64,000 nucleotides of DNA, taken from Actinosynnema sp. ALI-1.44 (GTDB taxonomy: Bacteria > Actinomycetota > Actinomycetes > Mycobacteriales > Pseudonocardiaceae). A model generated the notes under the pieces. It was not told where the DNA came from, ran no database searches, and saw only the letters and a list, made by a program, of their open reading frames with translations. Position numbers and translations under genes: made by a program. The number at the start of each line of letters is the position of its first letter. The first letter of the stretch is position 1. The stretch covers positions 310,001-374,000 of the forward strand of contig NZ_MTQO01000046.1 of the NCBI RefSeq assembly GCF_001984155.1, in the 5' to 3' direction. This document shows, in pieces, positions 1 to 9,160 of this stretch.

Positions 1-2
1 TG

Positions 3-833
3 CGGTCGGCCGGGGTCGTGCGGGTCGCGGGTGTGGTCAACGGTGCCCGGTTGGGGTACACGGCGTGGACGCTGCGGTTGCAGTGCACACCGGACGCGGC
101 CACGGCGGTGGCAGCGGCGCTGGCGGCGCGCCCGGACACGTCGTGGGTGTACCTGTTGTCCGGTGGGACGGAGATCGCCTGTAGCACGCAGTCGCGCACG
201 GTCGGCGAGTGGGACGAGCTGCTGTTGTCGAAGTTGCCGCGCACACGCCGGGTGACGTCGGTGTCGGCGCATTCGATCCTGCGGATCACCGCGTCTCCGT
301 ACCGGTGGTCGGGGTTGACGTGGCTGGACGCCGACCAGGTCGCGCAGCTGACGCCCGCGCCTGGGGTCACCGACGACAGCCCGATGGTTTTGGAGTTCGC
401 CGACCACGCGTTGCTGGAGGCGTTGGGCCGGGACGGGCGAATGGGGTACGCGGAGCTGGCGTCGCTGACAGGCTGGTCGGATTCGACGGTGAAGCGGCGG
501 ATGGAGCATCTGCGGCGGGCGGGGGTGCTGACGTACTTCCTTGATGTCCCGGCGGCGGCGCTGGGGTTCGGGGTGGAGGCGCGGTTGTGGATGCGGGTGC
601 GGCCGTCGCGGTTGGCGACGACCGCGGAGACGATCGCGCGGCACCCGGAGGTGTCGTTCGCGGCGGTGACCACCGGGTCGTCGAATTTGGTGGCGGCGGT
701 GAACTGCCGGGACAACGCGGACCTGTACCGGTATCTGACCGAACGGGTGTCGGCGTTGGACGCGGTCCGCGATGTGGAGACCGCGCCGGTGATCAGGACG
801 GTGAAACGGGCGGCGGCGTTGCTGCCGGCCTGA
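3..833 (+). CDS. Lrp/AsnC-family transcriptional regulator, 5' end outside window
   Basis: The frame is open from base 3, so the gene enters from the left; the GTG at 18 is not the true start. What remains is the end of one Lrp unit (HTH tail, then an effector-binding RAM-like region) followed by a complete second unit. The second HTH lies around residues 125-170 (LEALGRDGRMGYAELASLTG) and a second ligand-binding half runs to the end. Double-unit Lrp proteins of this kind are common in actinomycetes. No target can be read from the neighbours; the next gene is a NUDIX hydrolase 89 bp downstream on the same strand. Confidence 0.85.
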   Translation, partial: RSAGVVRVAGVVNGARLGYTAWTLRLQCTPDAATAVAAALAARPDTSWVYLLSGGTEIACSTQSRTVGEWDELLLSKLPRTRRVTSVSAHSILRITASPYRWSGLTWLDADQVAQLTPAPGVTDDSPMVLEFADHALLEALGRDGRMGYAELASLTGWSDSTVKRRMEHLRRAGVLTYFLDVPAAALGFGVEARLWMRVRPSRLATTAETIARHPEVSFAAVTTGSSNLVAAVNCRDNADLYRYLTERVSALDAVRDVETAPVIRTVKRAAALLPA

Positions 834-922
834 CAGCGGCGGGATCAACCGAGTTCACCCATCAGTCCTGGCCTGCCCGCGACGTCGCGTGTTCCAGTCG
901 GCGGTGCGGTTGGATCGGCGGC

Positions 923-1405
923 ATGGCCGCACTTCCGATCCGTGATCGCGCTGGCAACGTCTTGGTCGACGTTCGGTTCGTCGCGGAAGACGAGCTGGCG
1001 AACCTGGCCGGGCACACGGCGATCCCCGCGTCGTTGGTCGTTGTCGTGCACGCGAATGCCGTGCTGATGATGTTCGACGGTTGGCGCAAGCAGTGGGAGC
1101 TGCCGGGAGGGATGCGGGAGCACGGGGAGTTCCCGCGCCAGGCCGCGGTGCGGGAACTGCATGAGGAGACCGGCATCCAGGGGGCCGATCTGGCCTTCGT
1201 GGCGGTTGCCGAGTTCGATCTCACCCAGCCCGCGCGTCGGGAACTGCTTGCTGTCTACCGGACCCGGCTCGAGGTCGTGCCTGCGCTTGTCGTGAACGAC
1301 GAAGCGTTGGGCTTCCGGTGGTGGGGGCTGTCGCAACCGGTGAGCGACGGCATGAGCCCGCTGGACGCGGAGATAGCCAGGCGCGTGGTCATGCCGTGCG
1401 GGTGA
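923..1405 (+). CDS. NUDIX hydrolase
   Basis: A 160-residue protein with a complete NUDIX box: G-x5-E-x7-REL-x-EETGI beginning at GMREHGE near residue 59. The family hydrolyses nucleoside diphosphates linked to another group, using metal held by the box glutamates; the substrate here cannot be told. The ATG at 923 is chosen because upstream translation in this frame overlaps the Lrp gene and has no domain character. The last 17 bases overlap the end of the convergent MFS gene, which argues that both stop codons are real and the region is compact. Confidence 0.85.
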   Translation: MAALPIRDRAGNVLVDVRFVAEDELANLAGHTAIPASLVVVVHANAVLMMFDGWRKQWELPGGMREHGEFPRQAAVRELHEETGIQGADLAFVAVAEFDLTQPARRELLAVYRTRLEVVPALVVNDEALGFRWWGLSQPVSDGMSPLDAEIARRVVMPCG

Positions 1406-2597
1406 CCGGCTGGGGTTCGGCGGCGATGGTGTGCGGGCGGGTGCGTTCGGCCCAGCGCACCGCGGGTTTGATGAGCAGGCTGGTGAGTAGGAAGACGGCA
1501 CCGAGCACGATCCAGCCGGGAATGCCCCACGTGACGACGAGGGTGGTGAGCAGCAGCGGCGCGATGACCCGTGCGACGGCGAGGCCGTTGCCGAACAGGC
1601 CCTGGTATTGGCCGTGCTTGTCCGGCGGGGCGAGCGCGAAGCTGATCTCCCACGCCCCGGCGGCCTGCATCATCTCGCCGTAGGTCTGCACGAGTGCCGC
1701 CGCGAGCAGGATCCCCGCCGCGAGCCACGCGGAGGTGCCCAGTGCGGACAGGGCGAACACGACGCAGGCGACCATCAGCATCACGCCTGCGTGCCGCATC
1801 GAGCGCACCGCGGTGGCCAGCGAGGTGACGCCGCGGGCGACACGGACCTGCAACAGCACGACGGACACGGTGTTGAGCAGCAGGACCGCGGAGACCATCC
1901 AGCGCGGCGCGTCGGTGTGCTGGACGATCCACAGCGGGGTGGCCAGGGTGATCAGGGGGATGTGCAGCAGCATGATGGTGTTGAGCAGCGCCAGCACCGC
2001 GTAGGGCCGGTCTCGTAGGACGGCGAGTTTCGTGTCACCGGCGGCGGGCGCGGGCGGCACCTCGGGCAGGGGCCGCAGGATGGCAGCGCAGATCAGGAAG
2101 CTGATGGCGTCGACCGCGAAGATCACCATGTAGGCGGCCGAGGTGTCGAAGTACAGCGCGAGGCCGCCGAGTCCGGCGCCGACGGCGATGCCACCGTTGA
2201 CCGCGGCCTGGATGATCGCGCGGGTGCGGGTGCGTTCCGCGGCGGGCACGAGCCCGGCCAGCAGTGCCTGGCGTGCGCCGGTGAGGCCGCACTGGGCGCT
2301 GGTGTAGAGGCAGACCGCGAGCAGGAACGGCCAGAACGAGCGGACCACGAGGAACGCGCTGATCGTGACGGCGGTGGCGATGGCCAGCAGGATCGCGGTG
2401 GCCCGGGGGCCGCGCCGGTCGGCGAGGTGGCCGAGTGGGACACCGGCGACGAACCCGACCGCCCAGCCGATGGTCAGCCCGAGGCCGACCTGGGTGGCGG
2501 ACAGGCCGACGACGCGGGTGAAGTACAGCGCCGAGGTGACGTAGAAGGCGCCGTCGCCGATCGAGTTGGTCAGCTGAGCTGCTGCGAGTCTGCGCAT
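1389..2597 (-). CDS. MFS transporter, 12-TM type
   Basis: A 402-residue polytopic protein with about twelve hydrophobic segments and the family loop motif GHLADRRGPRA between TM2 and TM3. It is probably a proton-driven exporter of a small molecule. It is divergent from the MocR-type regulator at 2664, with only 66 bp between them holding an 8-bp inverted repeat, so the regulator probably controls this gene. An AGGAG sequence just upstream of the ATG supports the start. The substrate is unknown. Confidence 0.85.
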   Translation of the reverse strand: MRRLAAAQLTNSIGDGAFYVTSALYFTRVVGLSATQVGLGLTIGWAVGFVAGVPLGHLADRRGPRATAILLAIATAVTISAFLVVRSFWPFLLAVCLYTSAQCGLTGARQALLAGLVPAAERTRTRAIIQAAVNGGIAVGAGLGGLALYFDTSAAYMVIFAVDAISFLICAAILRPLPEVPPAPAAGDTKLAVLRDRPYAVLALLNTIMLLHIPLITLATPLWIVQHTDAPRWMVSAVLLLNTVSVVLLQVRVARGVTSLATAVRSMRHAGVMLMVACVVFALSALGTSAWLAAGILLAAALVQTYGEMMQAAGAWEISFALAPPDKHGQYQGLFGNGLAVARVIAPLLLTTLVVTWGIPGWIVLGAVFLLTSLLIKPAVRWAERTRPHTIAAEPQPVTRTA

Positions 2598-2617
2598 GAG
2601 GAGAAACCTACGGAGTA

Positions 2618-2666
2618 CATTGGTCGGGTGTTATAGCCAATTTCCGCACAACTGAATGGACCAATG
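2618..2666. promoter_or_regulatory. Inverted repeat between MFS exporter and MocR regulator
   Basis: CATTGGTC at 2618-2625 is the exact reverse complement of GACCAATG at 2659-2666. A further CAAT-type half site, AGCCAAT, lies between them. The right arm covers the ATG of the MocR gene. MocR-type regulators usually bind two or more half sites in the shared promoter of the gene they control, so this is a reasonable operator for autoregulation and for control of the exporter. This is inference from position and symmetry only. Confidence 0.5.
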
Positions 2667-4109
2667 GACTTTCATGTCAGCCTGGCCGGGCGGGGCGATC
2701 TGTCCGCACGGATCTACCGTGAGCTGCTGGCGGCGATTCTGGACGGCCGGTTGCGGCCGGGTGAGCGATTGGCGCCGACGCGCGAGATGGCGCAGCGGTT
2801 GCAGGTGTCGCGCACGACCGTGACGGACGCCTACGAGCGGTTGACCGCGGAGGGGTTCCTGGTGGGCCGGGTGGGCGCGGGTACGTTCGTGACCGATCAG
2901 CCGGTCAAGCCCGTGGCACGCGCGGTAACCCAGCGGCAGGCGCGGGTGCGGCCGAGGCGGTTGTGGCGGTCGGTGTCCGAGCCGTCGGCCGACGCGGTGC
3001 TGCCGTTCGATTTCCAGCTCGGTGTGCCGGACGGCCGGTTGTTCCCGTTGGAGACGTGGCGGCGGTTGGTGGCGCGGGAGTTGCGGGCCAAGAGCGTGCA
3101 TCCGGCCCGTTATGCCGACCCGGCGGGGCACGCGGGGTTACGGGCGGCGATCGCGCGGTACGTGGGTGTGTCACGGTCGGTGGTCGCGGGCGCGGAGGAC
3201 GTGCTGGTCACGCAGGGGGCGCAGCAGGCGTTGGACGTGATCGGCCGGGTGTTGGTGGACCCGGGTGACGTGGTCGCGGTGGAGGAGCCGGGGTACTCCC
3301 CCGCTCGGCGGTTGTTCCAGTCGCTGGGCGCGCGGGTGGTGGGCGTGCCGGTGGACGGTGAAGGCATTGACGTGACAGCGATCCCGTCGGCGGCGCGGGT
3401 GGTGTACACGACGCCGTCGCATCAGTTCCCGTTGGGCACGGCGATGTCGCTGGCGCGGCGCACGGCGTTGCTGGCGTGGGCCGACGAACGCGACGCGGTG
3501 ATCGTGGAGGACGACTACGACAGCGAGTTCCGGTTCTCCGAACGGCCGTTGCAGCCGTTGCAGAGCATCGACCGCAATGGCCGCGTGGTCTACGTCGGGT
3601 CGTTCTCCAAGATCATGCTGCCGATGTTGCGGGTGGGGTTCCTGGTGGCGCCGCCGTCGCTGCGCGCGACCCTGCGGACGGCCAAGCAGTTGACCGACAT
3701 GCACGGCGATCCCATCACGCAGGCGGCGTTGGCGCGGTTCATCGAGGAAGGGTTGCTGGCCCGGCACATCCGCAAGGCGACACGCGAGTACGCCGCACGC
3801 CACGAGCTGATCACGACGACGCTGCGGACCGGGTTCGACTGGCTGGAGCTGGTGCCGTCCACGGCAGGCCTGCACGTGTGCGCCCGCACCCGGTTCGATC
3901 CGACCGGAGTGGTGGCGCGGGCCCGGGCGTACGGGATCGCGGTGCAGTCACTGGCCGAGTTCTGCCTCGGCGAGCCGCAGCACGGGATCGTGCTGGGCTA
4001 CGGCGGGATCGAGGTGCCGCGGATCGCGGCGGGGTTGCGCGGGCTCGCCGCGGCCCACCGGGCCAATTTCCTGGGATTGGCCATGGGACAACGCGAGCCG
4101 GGCTCCTAA
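2664..4109 (+). CDS. MocR-type (GntR/aminotransferase) transcriptional regulator
   Basis: A 481-residue protein with an N-terminal GntR winged helix (residues about 10-75, including REMAQRLQVSRTTVTDAYERL) joined to a fold-type I aminotransferase domain. The PLP lysine is the K of SFSKIMLPMLRVG near residue 316, and the EDDYDSEFR motif precedes it. MocR regulators such as PdxR and GabR use PLP or a PLP adduct as ligand and seldom act as free transaminases. The gene is divergent from an MFS exporter and followed 10 bp later by a PhzF-like isomerase, so it may govern both. There is no clear Shine-Dalgarno sequence before the ATG. Confidence 0.9.
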   Translation: MDFHVSLAGRGDLSARIYRELLAAILDGRLRPGERLAPTREMAQRLQVSRTTVTDAYERLTAEGFLVGRVGAGTFVTDQPVKPVARAVTQRQARVRPRRLWRSVSEPSADAVLPFDFQLGVPDGRLFPLETWRRLVARELRAKSVHPARYADPAGHAGLRAAIARYVGVSRSVVAGAEDVLVTQGAQQALDVIGRVLVDPGDVVAVEEPGYSPARRLFQSLGARVVGVPVDGEGIDVTAIPSAARVVYTTPSHQFPLGTAMSLARRTALLAWADERDAVIVEDDYDSEFRFSERPLQPLQSIDRNGRVVYVGSFSKIMLPMLRVGFLVAPPSLRATLRTAKQLTDMHGDPITQAALARFIEEGLLARHIRKATREYAARHELITTTLRTGFDWLELVPSTAGLHVCARTRFDPTGVVARARAYGIAVQSLAEFCLGEPQHGIVLGYGGIEVPRIAAGLRGLAAAHRANFLGLAMGQREPGS

Positions 4110-4119
4110 CGTCGGCGGT

Positions 4120-4956
4120 ATGCGAATCCGGATCATCGACGCGTTCACCGACCGGCCGTTCAGCGGCAACCCGGCAGCCGTGTGCTTGCTGGAGCGGGAA
4201 TGGCCGGACGAGACGTGGATGCGTCAGGTCGCGTTCGAGATGAACCTGTCGGAGACGGCGTTCGCCCATCCGCTCGATGACGGCACGGCGGACTACGCCT
4301 TGCGGTGGTTCACCCCGGAGGTCGAGGTCCCGTTGTGCGGGCACGCGACGTTGGCGACCGCGCACGCGTTGCGCTCCGACGGGAACGCGCCCGCGACGGT
4401 CCGGTTCGCCACGCGCAGCGGGGTCCTGGTGGCGCACAGCCGTGACGACGGCGCGATCACACTGGACCTCCCGCGCTCGGAGATCACCGACGACCCGGAG
4501 CCGCCCGCTGGTCTGGCCGAGGCGCTCGGGGCGCCGATCGTGGCCGCGTTCCGGACCGGCGCGTTGGGTGACCGCCTGATGCTGTTGTCCGATGAGGACA
4601 CGGTGCGGGCGCTGCGGCCGGACATGTCGGCGTTGGGCAGGGTCGAGGCGGAGCACGGTCTGTCCGGGGTGGTGGTGACCGCGCGGGCGGCCCGTGCGGA
4701 CTGCGGGTACGACTTCGTGTCGCGGCTGTTCGCGCCCGGCCACGGGATTCCGGAGGACCCGGTGACGGGCAGCACGCACACCGCGCTGGCGCCGTTCTGG
4801 GCGCGGCGGCTGGGCCGCACGAGTCTGGTGGGGTTGCAGGCGTCACGCCGTTCGGGTCTGGTGCGGACCGAACTGGTCGGCGACCGGGTGCTGTTGACGG
4901 GGCACGCGGTGACTGTGATGGACGGTCAACTGCGGATCCCGGTCGCCACCGCGTAG
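4120..4956 (+). CDS. PhzF-family isomerase
   Basis: A 278-residue PhzF-like protein. It has the N-terminal IDAFTDRPFSGNPAAVC signature with the conserved catalytic glutamate region (MNLSETAF), the LCGHATLA motif, and the second-half EDPVTGSTHTALAPFW motif. The family has a diaminopimelate-epimerase-like fold; PhzF itself isomerises DHHA in phenazine formation, but most chromosomal homologues have unknown substrates. No other phenazine gene is near, so a phenazine role is not claimed. TAACGT lies 7 bases before the ATG and overlaps the MocR stop, so a leaderless start is possible as well as read-through from MocR. Confidence 0.88.
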   Translation: MRIRIIDAFTDRPFSGNPAAVCLLEREWPDETWMRQVAFEMNLSETAFAHPLDDGTADYALRWFTPEVEVPLCGHATLATAHALRSDGNAPATVRFATRSGVLVAHSRDDGAITLDLPRSEITDDPEPPAGLAEALGAPIVAAFRTGALGDRLMLLSDEDTVRALRPDMSALGRVEAEHGLSGVVVTARAARADCGYDFVSRLFAPGHGIPEDPVTGSTHTALAPFWARRLGRTSLVGLQASRRSGLVRTELVGDRVLLTGHAVTVMDGQLRIPVATA

Positions 4957-4983
4957 CTCGGGCACCAGCTGTGCTGGATGCCG

Positions 4984-5994
4984 TCAGATCCCCAGGAGCG
5001 CGGTCGCCGGGTCGGTCTCGGGTGGCCCGGCCGGGCACCATTCGCCGTCCTGGCGCCGGTAGGGGTACCAGCGGCCGTCCTTGCCCAGCCGCAGTTGGGT
5101 GTTGTCGGCGGTCCAGTGGTTGCGGGTCTGGGTCAGCTCCGGCAGGTCCGGGCTCTCGAGCGCGGCGGCGGCCTTGGCGAGGTCGGTTTTGCCGGGCCGC
5201 CAGGTGTTGTCCAGTACGTCGAGGCCGGTGGGTCCGCCGTAGGTCCACGCCCGCACCGCGCGGGTGAGGTCGCGGCCGGTGGCCTCGGCGAGTTGACCGG
5301 TGAGCGCGGGGTAGGTCGCGGCCCACCGGACGGTGTCCTGCCATTCGGTCAGTTCCGGCGGTACGGCACCGTCGAGCAGGGCTTGGGCGCGGGCGGCGGC
5401 GTCGGTGACCAGGTAGCGCAGCATGGACGAGGACGGCCCGCTGCGCAGGTTCAGCTCGTCGAGCAGGTCGGCCTCGCCGCGGCCGCGGATGAGCAGCAGC
5501 ACGAACGGGTCCTCGTCGATCAGCCACGCGACCTGGTAGGACAGCGCGGCGGCGTGCCTGCAGGGCAGTTCCCAGCCTTCGCAGTCGCATTCGGGTTCCA
5601 GGTCGGTCATCTGCGGCAGCAGCGGGACCTCGGCCGCGGTCAGGTCGTGCGGCATCTCCTTGTCCAGCAGCGCCGCGATGTATCCGGCTTTCGCGGCGAC
5701 CCAGTCCAGCAGCCTGGCCCATTCGGTGTCGGTGAGTTGTGCGATGTGGACGGACGTGACGTGCGGGGTGCGGTCGCTGCCGTAGACGGTGGCCGCGATC
5801 CGGCCGTGGCTGACGGTGATCGGCCCGACCTGGCCGGCGTAGGCGTACTTGCGGCCGATCTTCATCTGGTTGTTGTCCAGTGCGGCGTCCTCGATCGCGG
5901 TGATCCAGGCGTTGCCCCACCACGATCGGGCGAACCGGGCGCGCCTGCGCGCGCCCGCGGGGAAGGCGGGGAAGCCGCGTGCGTCGCTCACCAT
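4984..5994 (-). CDS. SWIM zinc finger protein, partner of SNF2 helicase
   Basis: A 336-residue protein with the SWIM metal site CDC...CRH near residues 145-160 (CDCEGWELPCRH), expected to bind zinc and to mediate DNA or protein contacts. The WWGNAW motif near the N terminus is typical of the bacterial family found beside SNF2 helicases. The ATG at 5994 is chosen because it overlaps the end of the helicase gene by 7 bp, which suggests translational coupling. An upstream extension in this frame would only be helicase antiframe. It is the last gene of a four-gene operon that begins with a drug-export-type ABC transporter. Confidence 0.85.
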   Translation of the reverse strand: MVSDARGFPAFPAGARRRARFARSWWGNAWITAIEDAALDNNQMKIGRKYAYAGQVGPITVSHGRIAATVYGSDRTPHVTSVHIAQLTDTEWARLLDWVAAKAGYIAALLDKEMPHDLTAAEVPLLPQMTDLEPECDCEGWELPCRHAAALSYQVAWLIDEDPFVLLLIRGRGEADLLDELNLRSGPSSSMLRYLVTDAAARAQALLDGAVPPELTEWQDTVRWAATYPALTGQLAEATGRDLTRAVRAWTYGGPTGLDVLDNTWRPGKTDLAKAAAALESPDLPELTQTRNHWTADNTQLRLGKDGRWYPYRRQDGEWCPAGPPETDPATALLGI

Positions 5995-8381
5995 GTGTCC
6001 CTCAGTTCGATCAGGTCGGCCAGTTCGGCGTCGGTCAGTTCGGTCAGCGCCGCCTCGCCGGTGCCGAGCACGGCGTCGGCGAGTTTCTTCTTCTCCCGCA
6101 GCATCCGCGCGATGCGGTCTTCCAGGGTGCCTTCGGTGATCAGCCGGTGGACCTGGACCGGCCGGGTCTGCCCGATCCGGTAGGCGCGGTCGGTGGCCTG
6201 GTCCTCCACGGCCGGGTTCCACCAGCGGTCGTAGTGCACGACGTGGTCGGCACGGGTGAGGTTCAGGCCGGTGCCCGCGGCTTTGAGCGACAGCAGGAAC
6301 ACCGGCGCCTGGCCGTCCTGGAACCGCCGCACCATCTCCTCCCGGTGCGGGACGGGTGTTGCGCCGTGCAGCAGTTGCGTGGTGACGCCCTGGTCACGCA
6401 GGTGCCGGTCCAGCAGCCGGGCCATGGTGACGTACTGGGTGAACACGAGCACGGAGCCGTCTTCGGCCAGGATCGTGCCGAGCAGTTCGTCGAGCAGTTC
6501 CAGTTTGCCCGAGCGGCCGCGCAGTTCGGGTTTCGCCTCGCCGGTGAACTGGGCGGGGTGGTTGCAGATCTGTTTCAGCCCGGTGAGCAGTTTCATGATC
6601 AGCCCGCGGCGGGCGATGCCGCTGCTGGTCCTGATCTCCGCCATCACCTCGTCGACGAGTGCCTGGTAGAGCCCGGCTTGTTCCCGGGTGAGCGCGACCG
6701 GCCGGTCGGTTTCGGTCTTGGGCGGCAGTTCCGGGGCGATGCCGGGGTCGGATTTGCGGCGCCGCAACAGGAACGGCCGCACCAGCGGTGCCAGCATGGC
6801 GGGCTGGCCGTCCCAGCGGTCGCGGAACGCCGTCAGCGGCCCGAGCAGGCCGGGGGTGGTCCAGTCGAGGATCGCCCACAGTTCGGAGAGGTTGTTCTCC
6901 ACGGGGGTGCCGGTCAGCGCGACCCGTGCGGCCGACGGGATCCGGCGCAGCGCCTTGGCCGTGCCGGACGCGGGGTTCTTGACGTGTTGTGCCTCGTCGG
7001 CCACGAGCAGATCCCAGTCCTGTTCGGCGAGGACGCCGGTGTCGACGCGCATGGTGCCGTAGGTGGTGAGCACGAACCCGCCGTCCAGGTTGTCCAGTGA
7101 CCGTGCGGTGCCGTGGAAGCGGCGGACCGGGGTGCCGGGGGCGAACCGGGTGATCTCGCGTTCCCAGTTGCCCAGCAGCGACGCCGGGCACACCACGAGG
7201 GTCGGTCCACCGGGACGTTCGGCGGCGCGGCGCAGGTGCAACGCGATCAGGGTGATCGTCTTGCCCAGCCCCATGTCGTCGGCGAGGCAGCCGCCGAGGC
7301 CGAGCGAGGTCATCCGGTCCAGCCACCGCAGGCCGCGCAGCTGGTAGTCCCGCAGGGTCGCGGCCAGCCCGGCGGGCTGGCCGATCTCCTCGGTGCCCGA
7401 GTCGGGGTCGGCGATGCGCTGCCGCAACGTCTCCAGCCAGCCGGTGGCCACGGCGGGCACGTGTTCGCCGTCGATGTCGGCGCTGCCGGTCAGCGCGGCA
7501 CCGAGCGCTTCGACCGCCGGCAACGGTTTCAGCTCGCGTTCCCGGGCCTTGCGCGCGAGCGTGGGGTCGACCAGCAGCCATTGGCCCCGCAGCCGCACGA
7601 GCGGCCGGTGCGCCTGTGCCAGCACGTCCAGTTCGGCGTCCGAGAGTGCCTGCCCGGCGAGGGTGAGCTGCCAGGTGAGGTCGAATTCGGCGGCGCTGTG
7701 CGCGCTGCCGCCGATCACGGCGTGCGCGGCGAGCGAGCGGGCGACGTCGCTGGGCCACAGCACGTCGACGCCCGCGTCGGCCAGGCGGTGCAGCGCGCCG
7801 CCGAGCAACTCGGCCACGTCGTGGTCGGTCAGGGCGAGCTCGCCGGGTTCGGTGTCGTCGAGGAACCGTTCCAGCGTCGGCCACGCCGGCGTGGCGCGGC
7901 GGACCGCGAGCATGGTCGCGGCGTTCCAGTCGCCCGGGAATTGCAGTGCGGCACGGAATTCAGGCGCTTCGGTGGAGGTGTCGACGGTCAGCCGCAACGC
8001 CAGGCGGACTGCGGCGTCGAGCGCGCCGCGCGGCATCCGTTGTGGTTCCCAGGCCGCGAATGCCTGCCCGCCAAGGACATGCGGCGCGGCCGGGGTGCGG
8101 GTGAGGGTGTCGGCGACGGCGTCGGCGAACTCGTCGCCCGCCGGTGTGTCGGCGCGCCACATGTCGTAGCCGCCGGGTGAGATCGCGGGCGCGATCGTGC
8201 CGTCGGCGACCAGGCGCAGGGCGCGGCGGGTGCGCGGGCCCCAGTGGTCGTCGGCGAGCAGGGTGGCCAGTGTGTCTTTCGTGGACAGAGCGGCGCCGAC
8301 CGTGGCCCGGACGGTGCCGTCCGGGCCACGGAAGACGAACTGGCTCGCCCGTGGCGGGTCCGCCGGTTCGAACTCGATCAA
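5988..8381 (-). CDS. SNF2-family DEAD/DEAH-box helicase
   Basis: A 797-residue SWI2/SNF2 ATPase. An N-terminal helicase-associated region of about 330 residues precedes the ATPase core. The core shows motif I (DDMGLGKT), motif II DEAQ (LLVADEAQHVKN), motif III (LTGTPVENNLSELW) and motif VI (AYRIGQTRPVQVHRL). The start is TTG at 8381: it has GGAGG 8 bases upstream and overlaps the permease stop as TTGA. It probably acts with the SWIM protein encoded next in DNA repair, chromatin remodelling or defence. Co-transcription with an ABC exporter is unusual and may be only positional. Confidence 0.88.
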   Translation of the reverse strand: MIEFEPADPPRASQFVFRGPDGTVRATVGAALSTKDTLATLLADDHWGPRTRRALRLVADGTIAPAISPGGYDMWRADTPAGDEFADAVADTLTRTPAAPHVLGGQAFAAWEPQRMPRGALDAAVRLALRLTVDTSTEAPEFRAALQFPGDWNAATMLAVRRATPAWPTLERFLDDTEPGELALTDHDVAELLGGALHRLADAGVDVLWPSDVARSLAAHAVIGGSAHSAAEFDLTWQLTLAGQALSDAELDVLAQAHRPLVRLRGQWLLVDPTLARKARERELKPLPAVEALGAALTGSADIDGEHVPAVATGWLETLRQRIADPDSGTEEIGQPAGLAATLRDYQLRGLRWLDRMTSLGLGGCLADDMGLGKTITLIALHLRRAAERPGGPTLVVCPASLLGNWEREITRFAPGTPVRRFHGTARSLDNLDGGFVLTTYGTMRVDTGVLAEQDWDLLVADEAQHVKNPASGTAKALRRIPSAARVALTGTPVENNLSELWAILDWTTPGLLGPLTAFRDRWDGQPAMLAPLVRPFLLRRRKSDPGIAPELPPKTETDRPVALTREQAGLYQALVDEVMAEIRTSSGIARRGLIMKLLTGLKQICNHPAQFTGEAKPELRGRSGKLELLDELLGTILAEDGSVLVFTQYVTMARLLDRHLRDQGVTTQLLHGATPVPHREEMVRRFQDGQAPVFLLSLKAAGTGLNLTRADHVVHYDRWWNPAVEDQATDRAYRIGQTRPVQVHRLITEGTLEDRIARMLREKKKLADAVLGTGEAALTELTDAELADLIELRDTW

Positions 8382-9160
8382 CGGCTCAACCTCCGGTAGC
8401 GGCGCACGGCCAGTGGGAAGAAGATCGCGAGCAGGACCACTGGCCAGACTACGGCCATCAGCAGCGCGTGCTGGGTGATCCAGGAGTCGCTGGTGACGCC
8501 GGGGTTGCCGAACAGCTCGCGGATGGCGGTGACCGTGGACGACAGCGGGTTCCACTCGGAGATCGCACCGAGCCAGCTGGGCATGGTGCTGGTCGGGATG
8601 AACGCGCTGGACAGGAACCCGATCGGGAACTCCATGGTCTGGATGGCGGTGACCATGGCCTGGTTGGACGCCATCAGGCCGCAGAAGATACCGACCCAGA
8701 TGAACGCGAACCGCACGAGCAGCAGCAACGCGAACGCCAGCGCGGTGTCACCGGGGCTGCCGTCACTGTGCCAGCCCATGAACAGCCCGCAGCCGACGAG
8801 CACGGCCAGCAGCAGCACCGAGTCGATCATGTCGGCGAGGCTGCGGCCGAGCAGGACGGCGGCGGGTGACATCGGCATGGATCGGAACCGGTCGGTGACG
8901 CCCTTGGTGAGGTCCTGCGCGATGGCGGTCATCGTCGCGCCGATGCCGAAGAGCATGTTCATCGCGAACATGCCGGGCATCAGGAACTGCTTGTAGTCCC
9001 CGCCGCCGGGGACGTTCATCGCGCCGCCGAGCAGGTAGCCGAAGATCAGCGCGATCATGATGGTGAAGAACAGGCCGAACAGCACCGACCCGGGTTCACG
9101 CGTCCAGTGGATCAGGTCGCGGCGGGTGATCGTCCAGGTGTCGGCCAGTGCCCACCTCAT
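8378..9160 (-). CDS. ABC-2 type transporter permease (DrrB-like)
   Basis: A 260-residue membrane protein with about six TM segments and the ABC-2 pattern of drug-export permeases: a short N-terminal amphipathic region, then FGLFFTIMIALIFGYLLGG and later hydrophobic blocks. It pairs with the ATPase just upstream, whose TGA overlaps this ATG (ATGA at 9160-9157). The pair would export a small lipophilic compound, as the daunorubicin exporter DrrAB does; the substrate is not known. The end overlaps the helicase TTG start. Confidence 0.87.
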   Translation of the reverse strand: MRWALADTWTITRRDLIHWTREPGSVLFGLFFTIMIALIFGYLLGGAMNVPGGGDYKQFLMPGMFAMNMLFGIGATMTAIAQDLTKGVTDRFRSMPMSPAAVLLGRSLADMIDSVLLLAVLVGCGLFMGWHSDGSPGDTALAFALLLLVRFAFIWVGIFCGLMASNQAMVTAIQTMEFPIGFLSSAFIPTSTMPSWLGAISEWNPLSSTVTAIRELFGNPGVTSDSWITQHALLMAVVWPVVLLAIFFPLAVRRYRRLSR